This document shows, piece after piece, positions 50,601 to 64,000 of a DNA stretch of 64,000 nucleotides (within the stretch, counting starts at the first letter, position 1; each line of letters begins with the position of its first letter). This DNA comes from Rhynchopus sp. YZ270_cl-10 (lineage: Eukaryota > Euglenozoa > Diplonemea > Diplonemida > Diplonemidae). The stretch is taken from assembly GCA_964035575.1 (NCBI GenBank), contig OZ037872.1, positions 682,001 to 746,000 of the forward strand, in the 5' to 3' direction. A program made the position numbers and the translations under genes. Under the pieces are notes generated by a model. The model was not told the DNA's origin and searched no databases. It saw only the letters and a list, made by a program, of their open reading frames with translations.

Positions 50601-53600
50601 CCAGCAGGTGTGGGGTGGTTGATGTACGTCGTCATCGCCAGCTCAGGACAGTAATGCCCCGCTTCACATGCAGCACATGCACTCAAATCCTCACCGTGGG
50701 TATGGTTGTTGTAAGTACCAGTGGGGCACATCTGCACTTCTTCTCCGAAGGGGCAGTAATGCCCTTTTGGACACGGCAACGGAACAAACGTGTTGTCGGG
50801 GCACAAATAACCAGCAGGACATGTTGCACATTCTTCGGCAGAACGCAGCCCCTCCCTCAGCCCGACCGTCCCGTTAGCACACACAATGGCATCAATCGCA
50901 CCCTCCATACAGTAGTACCCCATGGGACAAATCTCTCCGTTGGTCAGAACCGTCCCGTTCAGAGTGAAAGCATTGTCGGTCTGCTGCCGCGGCTCGGGAA
51001 GGTAGTTACCCCACTTGCAGAGGAACCCTGCAGAGCACAGTCCAGATATTTCACCGTAGTTGCAGTAGTGTCCAGGTGGGCAGAGCAGACAGTCCTCAAT
51101 TCGCGACAGCGAAAACGTATTCGCACCCACTGGCGAGTAGGTGCCTGGAGGACACACATTTGGATAGCCAGAGCCTTCCGGGCAGTAGTATGACGGAGGG
51201 CACAACACTGCTGCCTCTGCTGCAGTGTTGCAGTAGTAGTACACCGGGCACAGCTTGCAGGTAACCTGCTGCAGCTCATCATTGAAATATCCATCCACAC
51301 ACGGCTGCGGGTATGGCGACCCTTCTGGACAGAAGTGGCCAAGGGGGCATTCCATCCCCAAAGGATCCGCTCTCGTTGACCCTGCAGGACAATAGAACCC
51401 CTGTTGGCACAACCCAGTCCCAAGCTGCGACGCCAATGCTGGTGTGCTGCAGTAACGCCCTGCAGGACACAGTGTGCAGACCAGATTGTTCGTCGCCCCG
51501 AGCACTTCGGAATACGTCCCAATTGGACACTCCCTCCCCTTGTCGCTGCCAGACCCATAGCCGCAGTACCGTCCTGCAGGACAGATGTCGCCAACAGCAG
51601 CTCCATTCACAGCAGCTGTTGGAGTTGGTGTGGGGGAACCCTGTGCGCAGTAGTACCCCTCCCGGCAAGAACCGAGCTCGTGTTGGGCGGCAGGGTTGAG
51701 GCAGTACATCCCTGGGGTGCACGGGACACAGTCAGCCTCGCTTTGCAAAGAGGTGGCATTGGAGTACGTCCCTGCGGGACAGGGGAACTGATGCATCGAC
51801 CCTGTGCCTGCGGGGCAGTAGTACCCCCGCAGACAGAACACAGGCACAATGTAGTAACTGGTCTCGTACCACGGCGAACCCTGCTGCTCCTGAAGGTTGC
51901 ACACCATCCCCGCCGGGCAGTCATCGCAGGAAGTGCTTGCAACACGTGAGATGGGGATGTACTTTCCAGAAAGGCATTGTGTGGGTGATGCAGAACCAGC
52001 TGGGCAGTACCGCCCACCAGGACACTCGTATCCGACGGGGCTGGCGTCAGTGTTGTTGCCAGGACAGAAGTATCCATCACTGCATGTAGCTGTGGGTGTC
52101 GCCTCCCCGCCAAGACAGTAGGACCCACCCAGGCACGGAGAGCAGTCGTCGGCGCGAATCAGTTCCGTCCGCTCGCCAAAAGTCCCCTGCGGACACGCGT
52201 CGGGTGCAAGAGTACCTGGAAGACAATAGAACCCTTGTGGACACGGACCGCCTGTTCCTGTGTTTGTAACACCATCTGGAATTGTGACGTCAACCCCCAA
52301 AGTACAGAAGTAACCTGCCTGACAGTCTGCATCGGGTGCCAGCAGGGCCACGGTTGTGCAGGCCTTCCCAGCAGGGCATTGCACACATTCTGTTTCGGCA
52401 GTCGCATTGTAGACACTGCTGTACGTACCAGCCGGACACGGCACCTCTTGCGGGGATGTTGAGTTCTTGGGGCAGTAGTACCCAGGAGAACACGACCGCG
52501 GCACTGTGTAGCGTCGGTTTGCCCACGTGTCATCGACATCGGGCCTGCAATAATACCCCGCTGGACATTCCGTGCAGTGGTCCATCATAGTGTAGAGCGT
52601 CTGGTAGGATCCTTCTGGGCACACAAGTGGCTCGGTGCTGTTGCTTGGACAGTAGTACCCCAACGGACACCCGTAGCTTGAGGGGTTTGGTACGGATTGT
52701 CCCGCTGGACAGTAATACTTTGCGCTGCAACCCTCGTTTGGCCCCGTCAGCCCAGTCGTGGAGCAAGCATAACCTGCCGAACAATCACCACAGTCGGTAA
52801 CAAGCTTTCCACCTGTCGCACTCAGCATGGTTCCAATGGGGCACTGCACCGGTGCTGGTGTCCCTTCCGGGCAGTACGTCCCTTCTGGACAATGGCCACC
52901 AATCGGCGCTCCTGTCCTCTGTATTGGCTCGCTAGCACTACCTACCGGATCGGCCCTGTCTGATTCCATGGCACAATAGTACCCAGCCCAGCACGGCCCT
53001 GTTGGCTCCCACAACCCCACCGTGCTGCAGAACATACCAGGATCGCAGGGACTGCAGTCCAATACTTGCTCAAGCCCTGTGCGGTTGTTGAACGTGCCCT
53101 TCGGACATGGGAACTGCGTGGCAAAGCGTGTCCCCTCTGGACAGAAGTGTCCTACTGGGCAAAGTTCAGGTGTTGTGTAGTTCGAATCTGGGCAAAAGTT
53201 GTTCGCATCACAATAATACCCAGGGGGACATTCAGTGCAGTTGTTCATCCCGGCCTGGCTGGCGTGATATCCCGAAACGCAAGGAATAGGCGACTTTGTG
53301 CCTGTAGGACACATATGCCCCAAAGGGCAGATGTACTCTGCTGGTGCCTCCACTGAAGCACCGGAGCTTGTTTTCCCAGGACAGTAATAACCCTCTTTGC
53401 ACTCAAGTGAAACAGTCGTCACGCCAGTTGTGGGGCAGTAGAATCCTGGGGTGCAGATGTGACAATCTAATTCAGATGCGCCGCGCAAATTGGGATTGTA
53501 GGTACCCAGCCAGCACGGTGTGGGGAGGGAAGAAGCATTCTTGCAGTAGTGTCCAGTGGGACACACATTCCCAGTCGTTCCGTCTTCGGGCATTGGAGTG

Positions 53601-56600
53601 ACCGACCCAGCCACACAGTACCACCCTCCAAAGCACTCCCCGGTTACTGTCGGAAGCCCACTCTTGTCGCAGTAGCTGCCAGGGTCACACGTGAGCATCG
53701 CAGAACTTCCCTTAGGACAGTAGAAACCAGGCGAGCACTTTCCCCCCTCCGCAACGTCAGTCGGTGTAGGTGTGGACGAGTTCCCTGTGCAGTAATACCC
53801 AGCATCGCACAGCCCAGTCACGTTCCCTGCCCCAGCATTGCAATAGTGACCTGCTTTGCAGGGAAGGCAGTTCTGCTCTGTCGTCCCCAAAATGCGAGGG
53901 TTGTATGTGCCTGCGGGACAGGGCGTCTCTGTGGGAGACCCTGGAAGGCAGTAATGTCCCTCTGTGCACCAGTCGTTGTCGGGTTTGCTGTCCGTGCTAC
54001 CGATGAGACAGTACCACCCCTCTGAGCACTCCCCCTCCACCGCAGAGAGCCCAGCTGATTTGCAGTACTTCCCAGCATCACACAACGTGCAGTCACCAAT
54101 TTGTGTAGCTCCTGTCGTCGCACGGTACGTTCCAGGGAGGCACAACGTGGGCAGCTCACTTTTCTCAGGGCAGTGCGCCCCTACAGGGCACACACCCCCA
54201 ACGCCTCCAAGGTTCGTTCCAGGTGTACCTGTCACCTGCATCGCACCCTGTTGGCAGTAGTACCCAGCCCCGCACACATCGTTCGGCTCTGTCAACCCTG
54301 CTGCAGTGCAGGCATAACCCCCTGTGCATAATGTGCAAGAAGTCTCTGCCTGGAGGCCTGTGGCATTCGAGTACGATCCTTCAGGACAGCGTGGTACGTC
54401 GCTGTAAGCACCCGTGCCCAAAGGGCAGTACATGCCTGCAGGGCAAACCAAAGGGGACACGCACGCATCACCACAGTAATACCCAGCAGGGCACGTAGAG
54501 CACTCATACGACGCGGCCGATGATGCGTATGTACTCGCGTTGCAGGCTATGGGAACAATTGTGCTGATCTTCGAGGTGTAGCCGTCTATAAGAGTGTCCA
54601 CAGAAGCAACTGCACGCCCAAAGTGCACGCTCAGATCCAACGTGGGGCACATATGGCCAACAGGACATTGACCACCCACCATATTTGCACAGTGTCCATC
54701 ACACGGGTTCTTGCTGCAAGTTGCGTCTGTGCATCCGACTGGACAATAATACCCCTGAGTGCAGTACGTTGTGACCTTGCTGTTCCCCTCCCCCTCGCAG
54801 TAGTAACCCGGAGAACATGGAATGCATGCACTCGAGTTGGTGGCTTGCTCGTTGGACTGAAATGTCCCGGAAGGGCACGGGTTGGAAGCGTTAGACCCGG
54901 TTCCCTCTGGACAGTAGTACCCAGTCGGACACTTCCCCGTCGTACCACCCATGATACCAACACCCCCCATCGGGTCAGACGCACCCGAGGCACAGTACCA
55001 CCCTGCAAAGCACAGCCCAGTAGTGTAGTTCCGCCCTGCATCGGCGCAGTAGTAGCCTGCTGAACACAGCGAACACTCCGTCACATTCTGCAGTCCCTTC
55101 ATGCTGTTGAAGGTGCCAGATGGGCAGTCGGGGACATCGAGACCAGTGCCCTCGAGGCAGTACTTTCCCTCTGGACAAATAACTGGGTCGGTCGTGCCTT
55201 GGGAACAGAAATACCCTGTGGGACAAACAAGGCAGGAGTACATTGCATATCTTGGTGCATATTCACCAGCTGGACAAGGCACCGGCGTAGCTGTGCCCAT
55301 GTCTGTGGTCATGCCGTGCATCACAGTCTCTACGGCAAACGGCTGAGTGTTGGTTTGCGTTGGACAGTAATACCCCCTTGGACAAGCACCGCCGTTCATG
55401 TTGTCGCATTGAGGACTGCTGCAAGGCTGGTTCTGGCAGAGTTGGTCGCTGCACCCAAGAGGGCAGTAATAACCTTGGCGACAGATCCCCGTCACGTTTC
55501 TGTTGCCTTCACCTTCGCAGTAGTATCCAGGGGGACAGGACAAGCATGCTGACGAGTTAGAGGCTGCAACGCTGGGCTGGTATGTTCCGGTAGGACAAGG
55601 GTTGTCGTACTGGTTGTGTGTGCCCTCTGGACAATAGTACCCAGGTGGGCAAAACCCTGTGTTCCCTCCCAAAGGCCCAAGCATTCCCTCCCCAGACGCT
55701 GCCCCGTTCACGCAATAGTACCCCGGAAAGCACGCGGCTGTTGTAAAGTTGTTCCCCTCCCCTGCACAATACATCCCCGCATCACAAAGCTGGCATTGCG
55801 TGATGTTCACCAACCCCGTGACGTAGCTGTATGAGCCCTCAGGGCACAACGGCGGGGCCATCCCCACACCCCCCGGGCAGTAGCGTCCTGTGGGACACAC
55901 CCTTGCCTCATACTCTGCATGTCCGCAGTAATGTCCAGCTGGGCAAGGCGCGCAGTCGACCTGTGCCACATCGGGTGCGTACGTGCCCTCTAAACACTCG
56001 GTGGGGGTGATCGAAGCTCTTGACGTCACTGCACCGGTGAGTGTTGTCACAGATGCGGTCCCCGTCTCGGTTGGGCACTTATGTCCTGTGGGACATGCCC
56101 CTCCCAACATATGCCCACAATTTGTTGCACAAGGGATGTTGGAGCACACAGAATCCACACAACGTGTAGGCGCATAATACCCCTGCTCTACAATACCGGT
56201 GACGTACTGCTGCCCCGCATCAGCACAGTAATACCCAGGTGTGCACGGCAAACAGGCATCCTCTGACACAGATGCAGTGTTCGGGTTGTACGTCCCGTTC
56301 ACACACGGGTGCTGTGTTGGGTATCTGGTCCCCTCCAGACAGTAATGCCCCACCGGACAGTCCCCACCCTGCCCCCCTCTTTCCCCAGCCACCCCGCTTG
56401 AGTTCGCTGCCCCTGACAAACAGTACACACCCGGTGGACATAAGTTCGAAACATTGGTTGCTGCCGGTGTGGGGCAGTAGTACCCTGCATCACACAGAGT
56501 GCACTCAGTGATAACGGTAAGCCCCATGACGTATGAATAGGTCCCTGTCGGACACGGGTATTGCTCTGGTGCCACGGTAGACGTGTTGCAGTAGTACCCA

Positions 56601-59600
56601 GAGGGACACAGCAACGGAGTGTGTGCAGACATAGTGGACAATGCATAGTTACACCACCTCCCCTCAGGACATTCCACACACGTCGATGCACCCTCGCTCC
56701 CTGCATACGTCCCACCGGGGCACGCCACAGGCGACACTGCCCCACGCAGCTCCTGAACACCAGTGTACGGATTCGTCCACGTTGTCAACGTGCAGTAATG
56801 CGCCTTTGGACACACACCTCCCTCAGCATACGCAGGGGACTCATAAGGAGAGGGGTGCGCACAGTTGCTGGAACAGGGCTTGTTTGAGCATTTGTCATCT
56901 GTGCACCCCCCAGGGCAGTAGTAACCCACGGCACACGTCCCAGTGGGTTCAGAAAGCGCGTCACCCGAACAGTAGAACCCCGGGGTGCAGTCCAAACACG
57001 AGCTTTCGTTGCTCTGCTTTGTGTACGGGTTGAAGGTGCCACTTGGGCATGGACTCGACACGTTGCTCGACGTTCCCCACGGACAGATGTGCCCTGTCGG
57101 ACAAGGCCCACTTACCCCCCCTAGCTCCCCCACAGAACCTTGCCCATCTGAAGAACCTGACGTACAGTAGTACCCTGGGTGGCATGCAGGCGTTGTTGTG
57201 TCAATCGCAGAATGACCCACAAGCGGGCAGTACGACCCAGCTGCACAGAGATTGCAGTTTGTGATATTTGCGGCGCCTGTTGATGCGTAGTATGAACCAG
57301 AGGGACAGGACGCACCCGAGTATGTACTCCCTTCTTCACAGTAGTGGCCTGCAATGCAATCTTGTGGTGTGTAGGTAGAGAGGTAAGCATTCGACGCAGC
57401 CTGGTAGTCGCACCACGACCCCATCGGGCATATTTCGCAAGTTGACTTCCCCATCGACGGCTGGTACATCCCAAGATCCTTCCCATTCACTGTCCAGTAA
57501 GTGCATTGCGTTGGTGTTGACGAACCTGCAGGACACTTGTGCCCTCGTGGACACTGCCTCACCCCAGCACTTTGAAGAGATGTATCCACAGACGCATAAG
57601 CAGGCGTCGACTCCCCAGGGTGGTTTTCGCACGTCGCAGAATAACATCCACACCCAACGTAGCCTGATGTGCATGTGTGTCCTGTGAATGACCCTGGGCA
57701 GTAATACCCAGCACTGCAAGATACTGGAAGGTAATTCCCAGAGAGCTTGAACGACATCCCAGTGTACGCACAGTAGTACCCTGCTGTACACGGTGTACAA
57801 TCCAGTTGCATATCCTTTCCGAGTGTCTGATCTCGAAACGTCCCTGCCGGACATGCGAGCGGTACTGCAGTCGTATTCGGGCAATAGCTCCCCCATGTGC
57901 ATTCACCTCCATACGTTTCTAGTGTGCCACTTGAGAATGTGGTTGTCGGGTTCTCCTGGATCTCGCTAGTGCCTGGTATTGTGTACTGCGAACATGACGA
58001 CGTTACACAAGCGGTCAGACAGTAATACCCAGACTGGCATCCACCGGTGGGCGCAGAAGCGTTCGCATTCTCACAGTAGTAACCAGACTTGCACGGCAAA
58101 CAGTCTGTGATGTTGTGACGTCTCTGTTCGGGCTGATATGTGCCTGCGGGGCAGCTCTCTGGAACAATTGAGTTGCCCGGGCAGAACGAACCAGCAGGAC
58201 ACGGAAGGTAGGTGATCATCGCTCTCTGTGGACAGTAGTTCCCCACCAAACACGACTGACATTCTCCTTGCCCCACTGCAGGGTTGAAGGTACCAAGGAG
58301 ACACTCGCCAGGTGCAGAGGCACCAGGCCCTGTGAAATGACCTGCAGGAGTGCGGAATTGTGTTGGCAACTTCGCGCCACCCGTACAATAGTATCCCGCA
58401 CTGCAAGGCCCAGAAGGGTACGGCAGGTTCGACCCACTGCAGTAGTACCCTGGTGTGCAATCTATGCAATCCTGCTGACTCGAGCCGCCGGTGAAGTTGT
58501 TGAACGTCCCCTCGGCACAGGCAGTGGGATAGGACGACCCCACAGGGCAGAACCCGCCCTTTGGACAGAGCCCTCCAGTTGGTAGCCCCGGTGGCGCAGA
58601 GGTGAAGGCACGTGAGATGCAGTAGTAACCAGGGTCGCACAGTCCTGTAGGATGTGTCAGCCCCATTCCGTCACAGTAGTAACCTGCTGTGCATGGGGTG
58701 CAGTCTTCTTGCGACCTCAAGTCTGTAGAGTTCCCAAACGTGCCGATCGGACACGGCTCCGGATGGTCAGTCCCTGCAACGCAGTAGTAACCCTTCTTGC
58801 ATGGAACTGGAGATGCAGTCCCCTCTACGCAGTACGACCCCCTTGGACACACTGCGCAGTACTCTTCACTCTCCGCACGTGGCTGCAATCTGTAATAACG
58901 AGACGGACACGGTACCTGCTGTGCTCCAGTCGAACCAGCGGGGCAGTAATATCCGGGCGCGCATTCTCCAGTCACATGTACCTGTGCCTCGTATGCACAG
59001 TAGTACCCTGCATCACACACTTCGCAGTCTGTCACACTGGCACGACCTTTCAGGCTGCTGTAAAACCCAACTGGACACGGAACTGGTGCTGGTGTTGCCA
59101 TAGGACAGTAGTGTCCAGCAATACATGCATGCTGTTCTGTGTGGGGGACATGGTTAGTTCCATTTGCACAGTACAAACCAGCAGGGCATTGGAACAGGCG
59201 TTCTTTGTGGTCACTTGTGGTGGCTTCCAGTGGACAGTAATATCCAGGGTCACACGCTACGCACTCTCCCGCTGCTTCGCTCGAATACTCCCCAATGGCG
59301 CAGGCAACGGGTTTCGCAGAACCGGCAGGGCATGCATGGCCTGAGGGGCACACAAGACACAGCATGGCAACAGGATCTTTAGTTGGACCACTTCCAATAG
59401 TACCGTTGTTCGGAGAGTAGGACCCAAGCGGACACATCACCATCTTGGTACTTCCCTCTGGACAGTAGTAACCCGGCAGACAGGCTTGGCATTCAGACTG
59501 CTCCCCTAACCCTTCGACGTTGTTGTATGTTCCAGCAGGGCATGGCACTTGTGTTGATAAGTATGACTTCACGGGACAGTAATGGCCAGGTGCACACAAC

Positions 59601-62600
59601 GCAGTTGGCTGCGACTCACCCCCAAGACAGTAGAACCCCTTCGGGCAACTTGAGCATTGATCTGCCATCCAAAGTGAGCTTGAGTTTGTGTACGTTCCCT
59701 GAGGGCAAGGAAACTCACGCGGGGTGCCTGTCCGTCTCCCAGTGTACGATGCCACGAAGTATTCCATATTGGCCCCAGGCGTTGGCACTCCGGGACAGTA
59801 GTGACCTTGTGCACACGCAATCGGAGCGTCGTTGGGGGATATACCAGTGCCAGAAGGGCACGCATGTCCCCTCCAGCAAATCTCGCAATCTTGCAGACGC
59901 TTCAAATCCGTCCTGAAAGAGTACGACCCCAGTGGGCAGGGATTGGCGGTCGACCGTGATGTCCCAGAAGGACAGTAGTGCCCAGCGCTGCACGATGTAA
60001 CGTACGAATCAGACTGGCCAGCACGCTCACATGACCAACCAGGCTCGCATGGCTTACACCTCGTCCCCCCGGTCAGTTGCTGGTACGTCCCTGGCAAGCA
60101 TGTCACCGGTGTAACAGTCCCACTGTGCGGACACGATGCTCCAGCAAGACACTGCCTGCATTGACTCACTGACACCAGTCTCGTAGTGCTGCTATACGAC
60201 CCAGGCGGGCATGGGTTCTCATACTCCCCCCCAGTACCCTCAGGACAATAGTATCCAAGTGGACAGTCACGGGTACCGTAGCTCGGTGTGCCTGCAGGGC
60301 AGTAGAATCCCTCGGGGCACATCAAGCAGACAGTTCTCGTAATTGCACCAATCGTTCCACTGTATGTGCCAGATGGGCAAGGCGTCGCCTGTGGTGCGCC
60401 CTCTGGGCAGTAGAACCCCTCCGGACACTTGATATTATCAGAGATGCCAGCAGTCCCTTCGGCGCAGAAGTACCCAGCTGGGCAGTCGTGGCATGCTTGG
60501 TCCACCGATTCCCCGTGTGTCGTGTAGCCGTACCTCCCAGCGGGGCAGAGGATGGGCACTGTGGTACCTGATGGGCAGTACGACCCGACAGCACATTCGT
60601 AGCCTTCAGGTGTCGGGGTGGTGCCCCCTGCGGGACAAATATAACCTGCACTGCAAGGGTTGCATGTTGGCGATGATGTGTAACTCCACGTACCTGCCGG
60701 GCACAGTGTTGGTGCTGCATCTGTGGAAGGACACATAGAACCACTTGGACACAGCGTGCACGACGTTGAAGATAGTGAGCTGGCGTACGTTCCTTGGACA
60801 CATGCAATGGGTGGCTCGTAAGGAGTAGGACACTGCTTGCCTGCGGGGCACTCCACGCATGCAACAGCACCCGAGGCAACGAATGTCGTTCCAATTGCTG
60901 GGTAAGTCCCAGATACACACACCGTCTTGCCCCCATCAGGAAGCGACTGAGTGGGGCATTTGTGGCCAAGCTGGCATTTTGTGCATGAAACAGAACCAGC
61001 TGCCGCATATTCGCCAGCACCACACGGCACCTGCCGACCCACTCCATAGGCACCGATCCAGGGCTGACTCACTGAAACAGCCGTTTTCGGACAGTAGTAA
61101 CCAACATCACATACATGGCATTCCGCTTCCCCAGACTGCGAAAAGGTCCCGTTCAAGCAAGGAATGACTGTGGCACGCAATGTTGTGGGGCAGTAATACC
61201 CTGCTGGGCATGAAGTGCACGACGCTTGTCCGCCTTCTGAGTATGTGCCTGTGAGGCACTGCTGCGGTGTAAACTGCTCCCTATTCGGCTTCAGACACTC
61301 GTACCCTGGCTCGCATGCCGTGCAATTCTGCTGTCTTCTGTACGAATAATACCCCGGATCGCAAGGGACAACCACAGCCTCGTCAGTGTAGGGACAGAAG
61401 AACCCAGGGCTGCACGACGTGCATGACGTCTGTCTGCCTGCGGAGAAGGTGCCAAGTTCACACTTCGTTGCAGTGGCAAATGTGGTAGTGTCTGGACACT
61501 CCCATCCAGGCGGACAATCGGTGCAGTTCAGCGACTTCGAGTAACTAAACGTACCTAGCGAACAGGGGTTGGGTGCTGTCCACTTGTTGGGAGAGAACCA
61601 ACCTGCCTCCACAATGTGGCACTCGTCATCGAGATCCTCGCTGTAGTATCCTGTTGGGCAATACTGTGGGCTTGTTCCGTTGAAGCACGCCTTCCCTCCA
61701 GGGCATGGTTGGCAATCAGTTTGTCGATCGTAAGAGTAGTGACCAGGTGGACAATTCACGGGTGGCTGACTGACAATGGGACATTTGCTGCCTGCAGGGC
61801 AATCCATGCATGCAGTGTTTCCAGGAACCCTGTACTCACCAGGCAAACACACGGTGAGGGTGTAATTGTTCGAAATAGCGTCGTACAGACATGCAGTGCC
61901 GCGAGGGCATTCAGAACAGTACGTCTCTCCTTCTGGGCTGTAGTACCCTTGTTCCACGTCGCACAGGGTCGGCACCGTCGACACGTTCGGGCAGCGGTAA
62001 TTCGTCGGACACAGCGTACATCCTATGGATCCTTCTAAGGCGTAGGCGTTGTATGCACAGTCTTGAGGGACGGATGATGTTGTCTTGCAGTACTGTCCAG
62101 CAGGGCATACAGTGCAATTTCGTGCGGACCCTAGCGAATAAGTACCTGAAGGACATCCCTGTGGAATTTCTGCAGGATCCCAACAGTAAGACCCCGCCGT
62201 GCAAGCATGGCACGTCTCCTCCCCGTACGACGAGTACGTGCCGTATGAAGGAAACCCAACAGAACAGTGCGTGCACTCCTGGTCGCCAAGTTTCGAGTAG
62301 TAACCAGGAAGACATGTCTCGGGGTCATTGTAGTTAGTGCTGCAGCTGTGCCCTGCTGGACATGCGATGCAGTACTGCGCGCCAGTGTAGTTCGCTATGT
62401 AGTAGCCACCACAGGTTGAATTACAATCAAGGCACTGAGCCAACCCCCCTTGGCTGTAGTGACCAATTTGGCATGCTGTTGGTGTGGCGCTTGCTGTAGA
62501 ACATTCATACCCAGCGGGGCACTCCAAGCAGGTGAGGGTCCCTTCAGGTGAGTACTGTCCAAGGGTACATTCAATAAGCTGCGTTGGGTCGGGGCACTTA

Positions 62601-63493
62601 TACCCTGCAGGACACGCGGAGCAAGACGTGTGGGGAAACAACGACGCCTCCCCTGTCGAACATATCAACGGGTGGCCCGTGGTACTGTTAGACGGGCATG
62701 CAAAACCATCCGGGCACAACGTACAATTACTCGCACCTGAGAGAGAATAGAAGCCGGTGGGGCATGGGTACATCTGCGACGACGTTGTATCGGGGCAGTA
62801 CTGCATTGCTGGACATGGTGTACACGAGGTAGAGTTCGCATACGCATAGCTCCCCACCTGGCAAGCATACGGCTCTCGAGCTGAAACTCCGTTGATCGGC
62901 GACGTACTGGGACACGCCCACCCTGCGGAACAGTATGTACACGACCCTGAGCCTTCTCTTGCATAGCTACCTACGGGACAGCCGACCTCATGGTTCATTG
63001 TACGCGTTGGACAGGCAAACCCTGCAGCACATGGTTGACACGTCGACTCATTCACACTAGCCCACGTACCATCCGCACACGAGGTGCACTCTGTACGATT
63101 CACGTTCGACACTGCGCCATCTGGGCATTGCGTACATGCACCCAACCCTGCATCACTAGTAACAGATCCGTGCGGGCACAATGAGCATTGAACCGACCCC
63201 GGTTGCGAGTAGTACCCGATGGTGCAGTTGACGCACGCCCCTTCGGAGGTGGCACCTTCCACGTAACCGTAGGACCCGGACGGACACGGGTCTGGCGCAC
63301 TGAGGTTCCCTGTGCAGTAGAAACCCATTGAACACTTAACGCACGACGCTGTGCAATTTGAATAGAAGTAGCCCTCTGCACAGCCTTGTTCACAGAGCGA
63401 TGTGCTTGTTGCAGCGTATGCGGGCTGCGGTTCTCTCAGCAGGAACATCATACACAGCAAAGCAACGGCGAGGCCGCTGCATCGTTGCAGCAT
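38621..63493 (-). CDS. Giant Cys-rich (GCC2/GCC3) single-pass receptor with coiled-coil tail
   Basis: Exons 41160-63493 (22.3 kb), 40160-40969 and 38621-40115, with introns of 190 nt (GTATGC...TTGCAG) and 44 nt (GTATGC...CCACAG), both phase 2, give about 8,212 residues. Signal peptide 1-27; about 90 Cys-rich GCC2/GCC3 (ephrin-receptor-like) units of 45-50 residues to about 4540 (CPAGYYCPEGT pattern); a cupredoxin-like fold at about 4750-4845 (FTFNDPGTYVFMQCTH); membrane span about 4871-4893 (WVLIGVLLVGLFVLVLGIIAG). The cytoplasmic part has a globular region, a helical repeat array at about 5510-6990 (LPxELxDDxxLxxxER...R-x-A-F-x-x-G-R), a coiled coil to about 7960 and a C-terminal domain with LTHSLAHIMAD. 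A large surface sensor or adhesin tied to the cytoskeleton is inference. The two short 3' exons could instead be read as a separate coiled-coil gene starting at 40965, but phase and donor/acceptor fit favour one gene. Confidence 0.8.
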
Positions 63494-63918
63494 CTAATCG
63501 GCCCAGTCAGGGCCGTCCCTCTGTGTTGAGTGGGTTGAGGTGAGGTGGGTGAGGTGGAGTACGGGGCTTGTCTATTGACGCTTCAAAAAAAAAGGGGGAG
63601 GGGGGTCTATTTTTTACTCGTAGAGTGTTGGCAATACTGCGTGGGGTGCTGGGAGAAGGTAAGGGGATTGTGAGGAATATTGTGATAAAGTCGGCTAGGG
63701 ATAAATACCGTATCTACAAAAATGATGGACCGGGGAAAGTCTCAATTCGGCCTAAAAATCCTAACAACATCATCCAAACAGTCCCAACGTTTTTCCGGGG
63801 GGCTTAGGAATTTTTTGCGTTATTCTTTTTGGCTTCATACCCCCCATCCTCAGCCCAAGAGATGGCAACCTGAGAAGGGCACAAAGCACAATATGGCAAA
63901 CAACCACACTACACTTTA
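63494..63918. other. 5' flank of the giant gene
   Basis: On the gene strand CCCCCTTTTTTTTTGAAG (near 63580) and CAACACAG (near 63522) are possible acceptors; the ATG itself follows GATTAG. No hairpin copy recognised and no other gene seen. Confidence 0.35.
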
Positions 63919-64000
63919 TCAGGCTTCGTCGAGCATCTGAGTCGTCAGCGTATCCATGTCTGCTGCTAAACTGTCAAAGTCGGTAACATCCGCGTCTCCG
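63919..64000 (-). CDS. C-terminus of a further minus-strand gene (partial)
   Basis: The frame is open from the window edge to the TGA at 63919-63921 and ends DFDSLAADMDTLTTQMLDEA, an acidic amphipathic helix-like tail in GC-richer DNA than the adjoining spacer. The rest lies outside the window, so family unknown. Confidence 0.45.
   Translation of the reverse strand, partial: GDADVTDFDSLAADMDTLTTQMLDEA

Noticed and set aside
1-64000. tRNA genes
   Set aside because: I found no cloverleaf with GGTTCGANTCC; the TCAGTCGG module matches only an A box.

Overview
This window looks like nuclear DNA of a single-celled eukaryote. The genes are GC-richer islands in AT-rich, poly(A)/poly(T)-laden spacers. 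Several are interrupted by short GT-AG introns whose removal restores frame, and the proteins (SET, MYND, ankyrin, MIF4G, MRH-lectin, Cys-rich receptor) are eukaryotic. All 14 supported genes lie on the minus strand. Many have a pyrimidine tract plus AG within a few tens of bases of the start codon. One-strand gene arrays with such leaders are known from lineages that trans-splice a leader onto mRNAs (Euglenozoa, dinoflagellates). I lean weakly to a euglenozoan-like protist, but no spliced-leader gene is visible and 5'-UTR introns would explain the acceptors equally well.

Layout by coordinate (genes read right to left): OS-9-like ER lectin (25-1044); a 4.9 kb repeat-rich spacer; a two-exon unknown gene (5934-6784); a Ttd14-type P-loop kinase-like gene (6899-8295); a Lys/Pro-rich protein (8732-9634); a SETD3-like SET protein (9882-11357); a three-exon 2,263-residue ankyrin protein (11714-18819); an unknown protein with a basic Gly/Lys start (20069-21769); a spacer with a hAT-like MITE; a MYND-SET (SMYD-like) gene with a His-rich insert (23256-25316); 6 kb of repeats and palindromes; an R3H-like protein (31417-32400); an IQ-motif protein (32680-34599); a small unknown protein (35163-35561); a piece of large-subunit rRNA (about 36.19-36.32 kb); a short MIF4G protein (36904-37650); and one giant gene (38621-63493). 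The giant gene encodes about 8,212 residues: signal peptide, roughly 90 GCC2/GCC3-type Cys-rich repeats, a cupredoxin-like fold, one membrane span, a long array of acidic/basic helical repeats and a coiled coil. The window ends in the C-terminus of another minus-strand gene.

The most unusual signal is a short hairpin family with about 17 copies, all oriented with the genes. On the gene-sense strand it has a conserved ACGAGAG/ATGAGAG-type loop, stems that differ between copies but keep pairing, and a 3' tail TCATCTTAYMAAC running into a pyrimidine tract and often an AG. Copies lie inside two well-supported introns and just upstream of presumed splice acceptors. A second conserved module of about 55 nt (core GGGTCAGTCGGAGGTGCC, 4 copies) lies directly upstream of the hairpin twice and once follows a candidate 5' splice site. 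Together they may be an intron- or outron-borne RNA element that I do not recognise.
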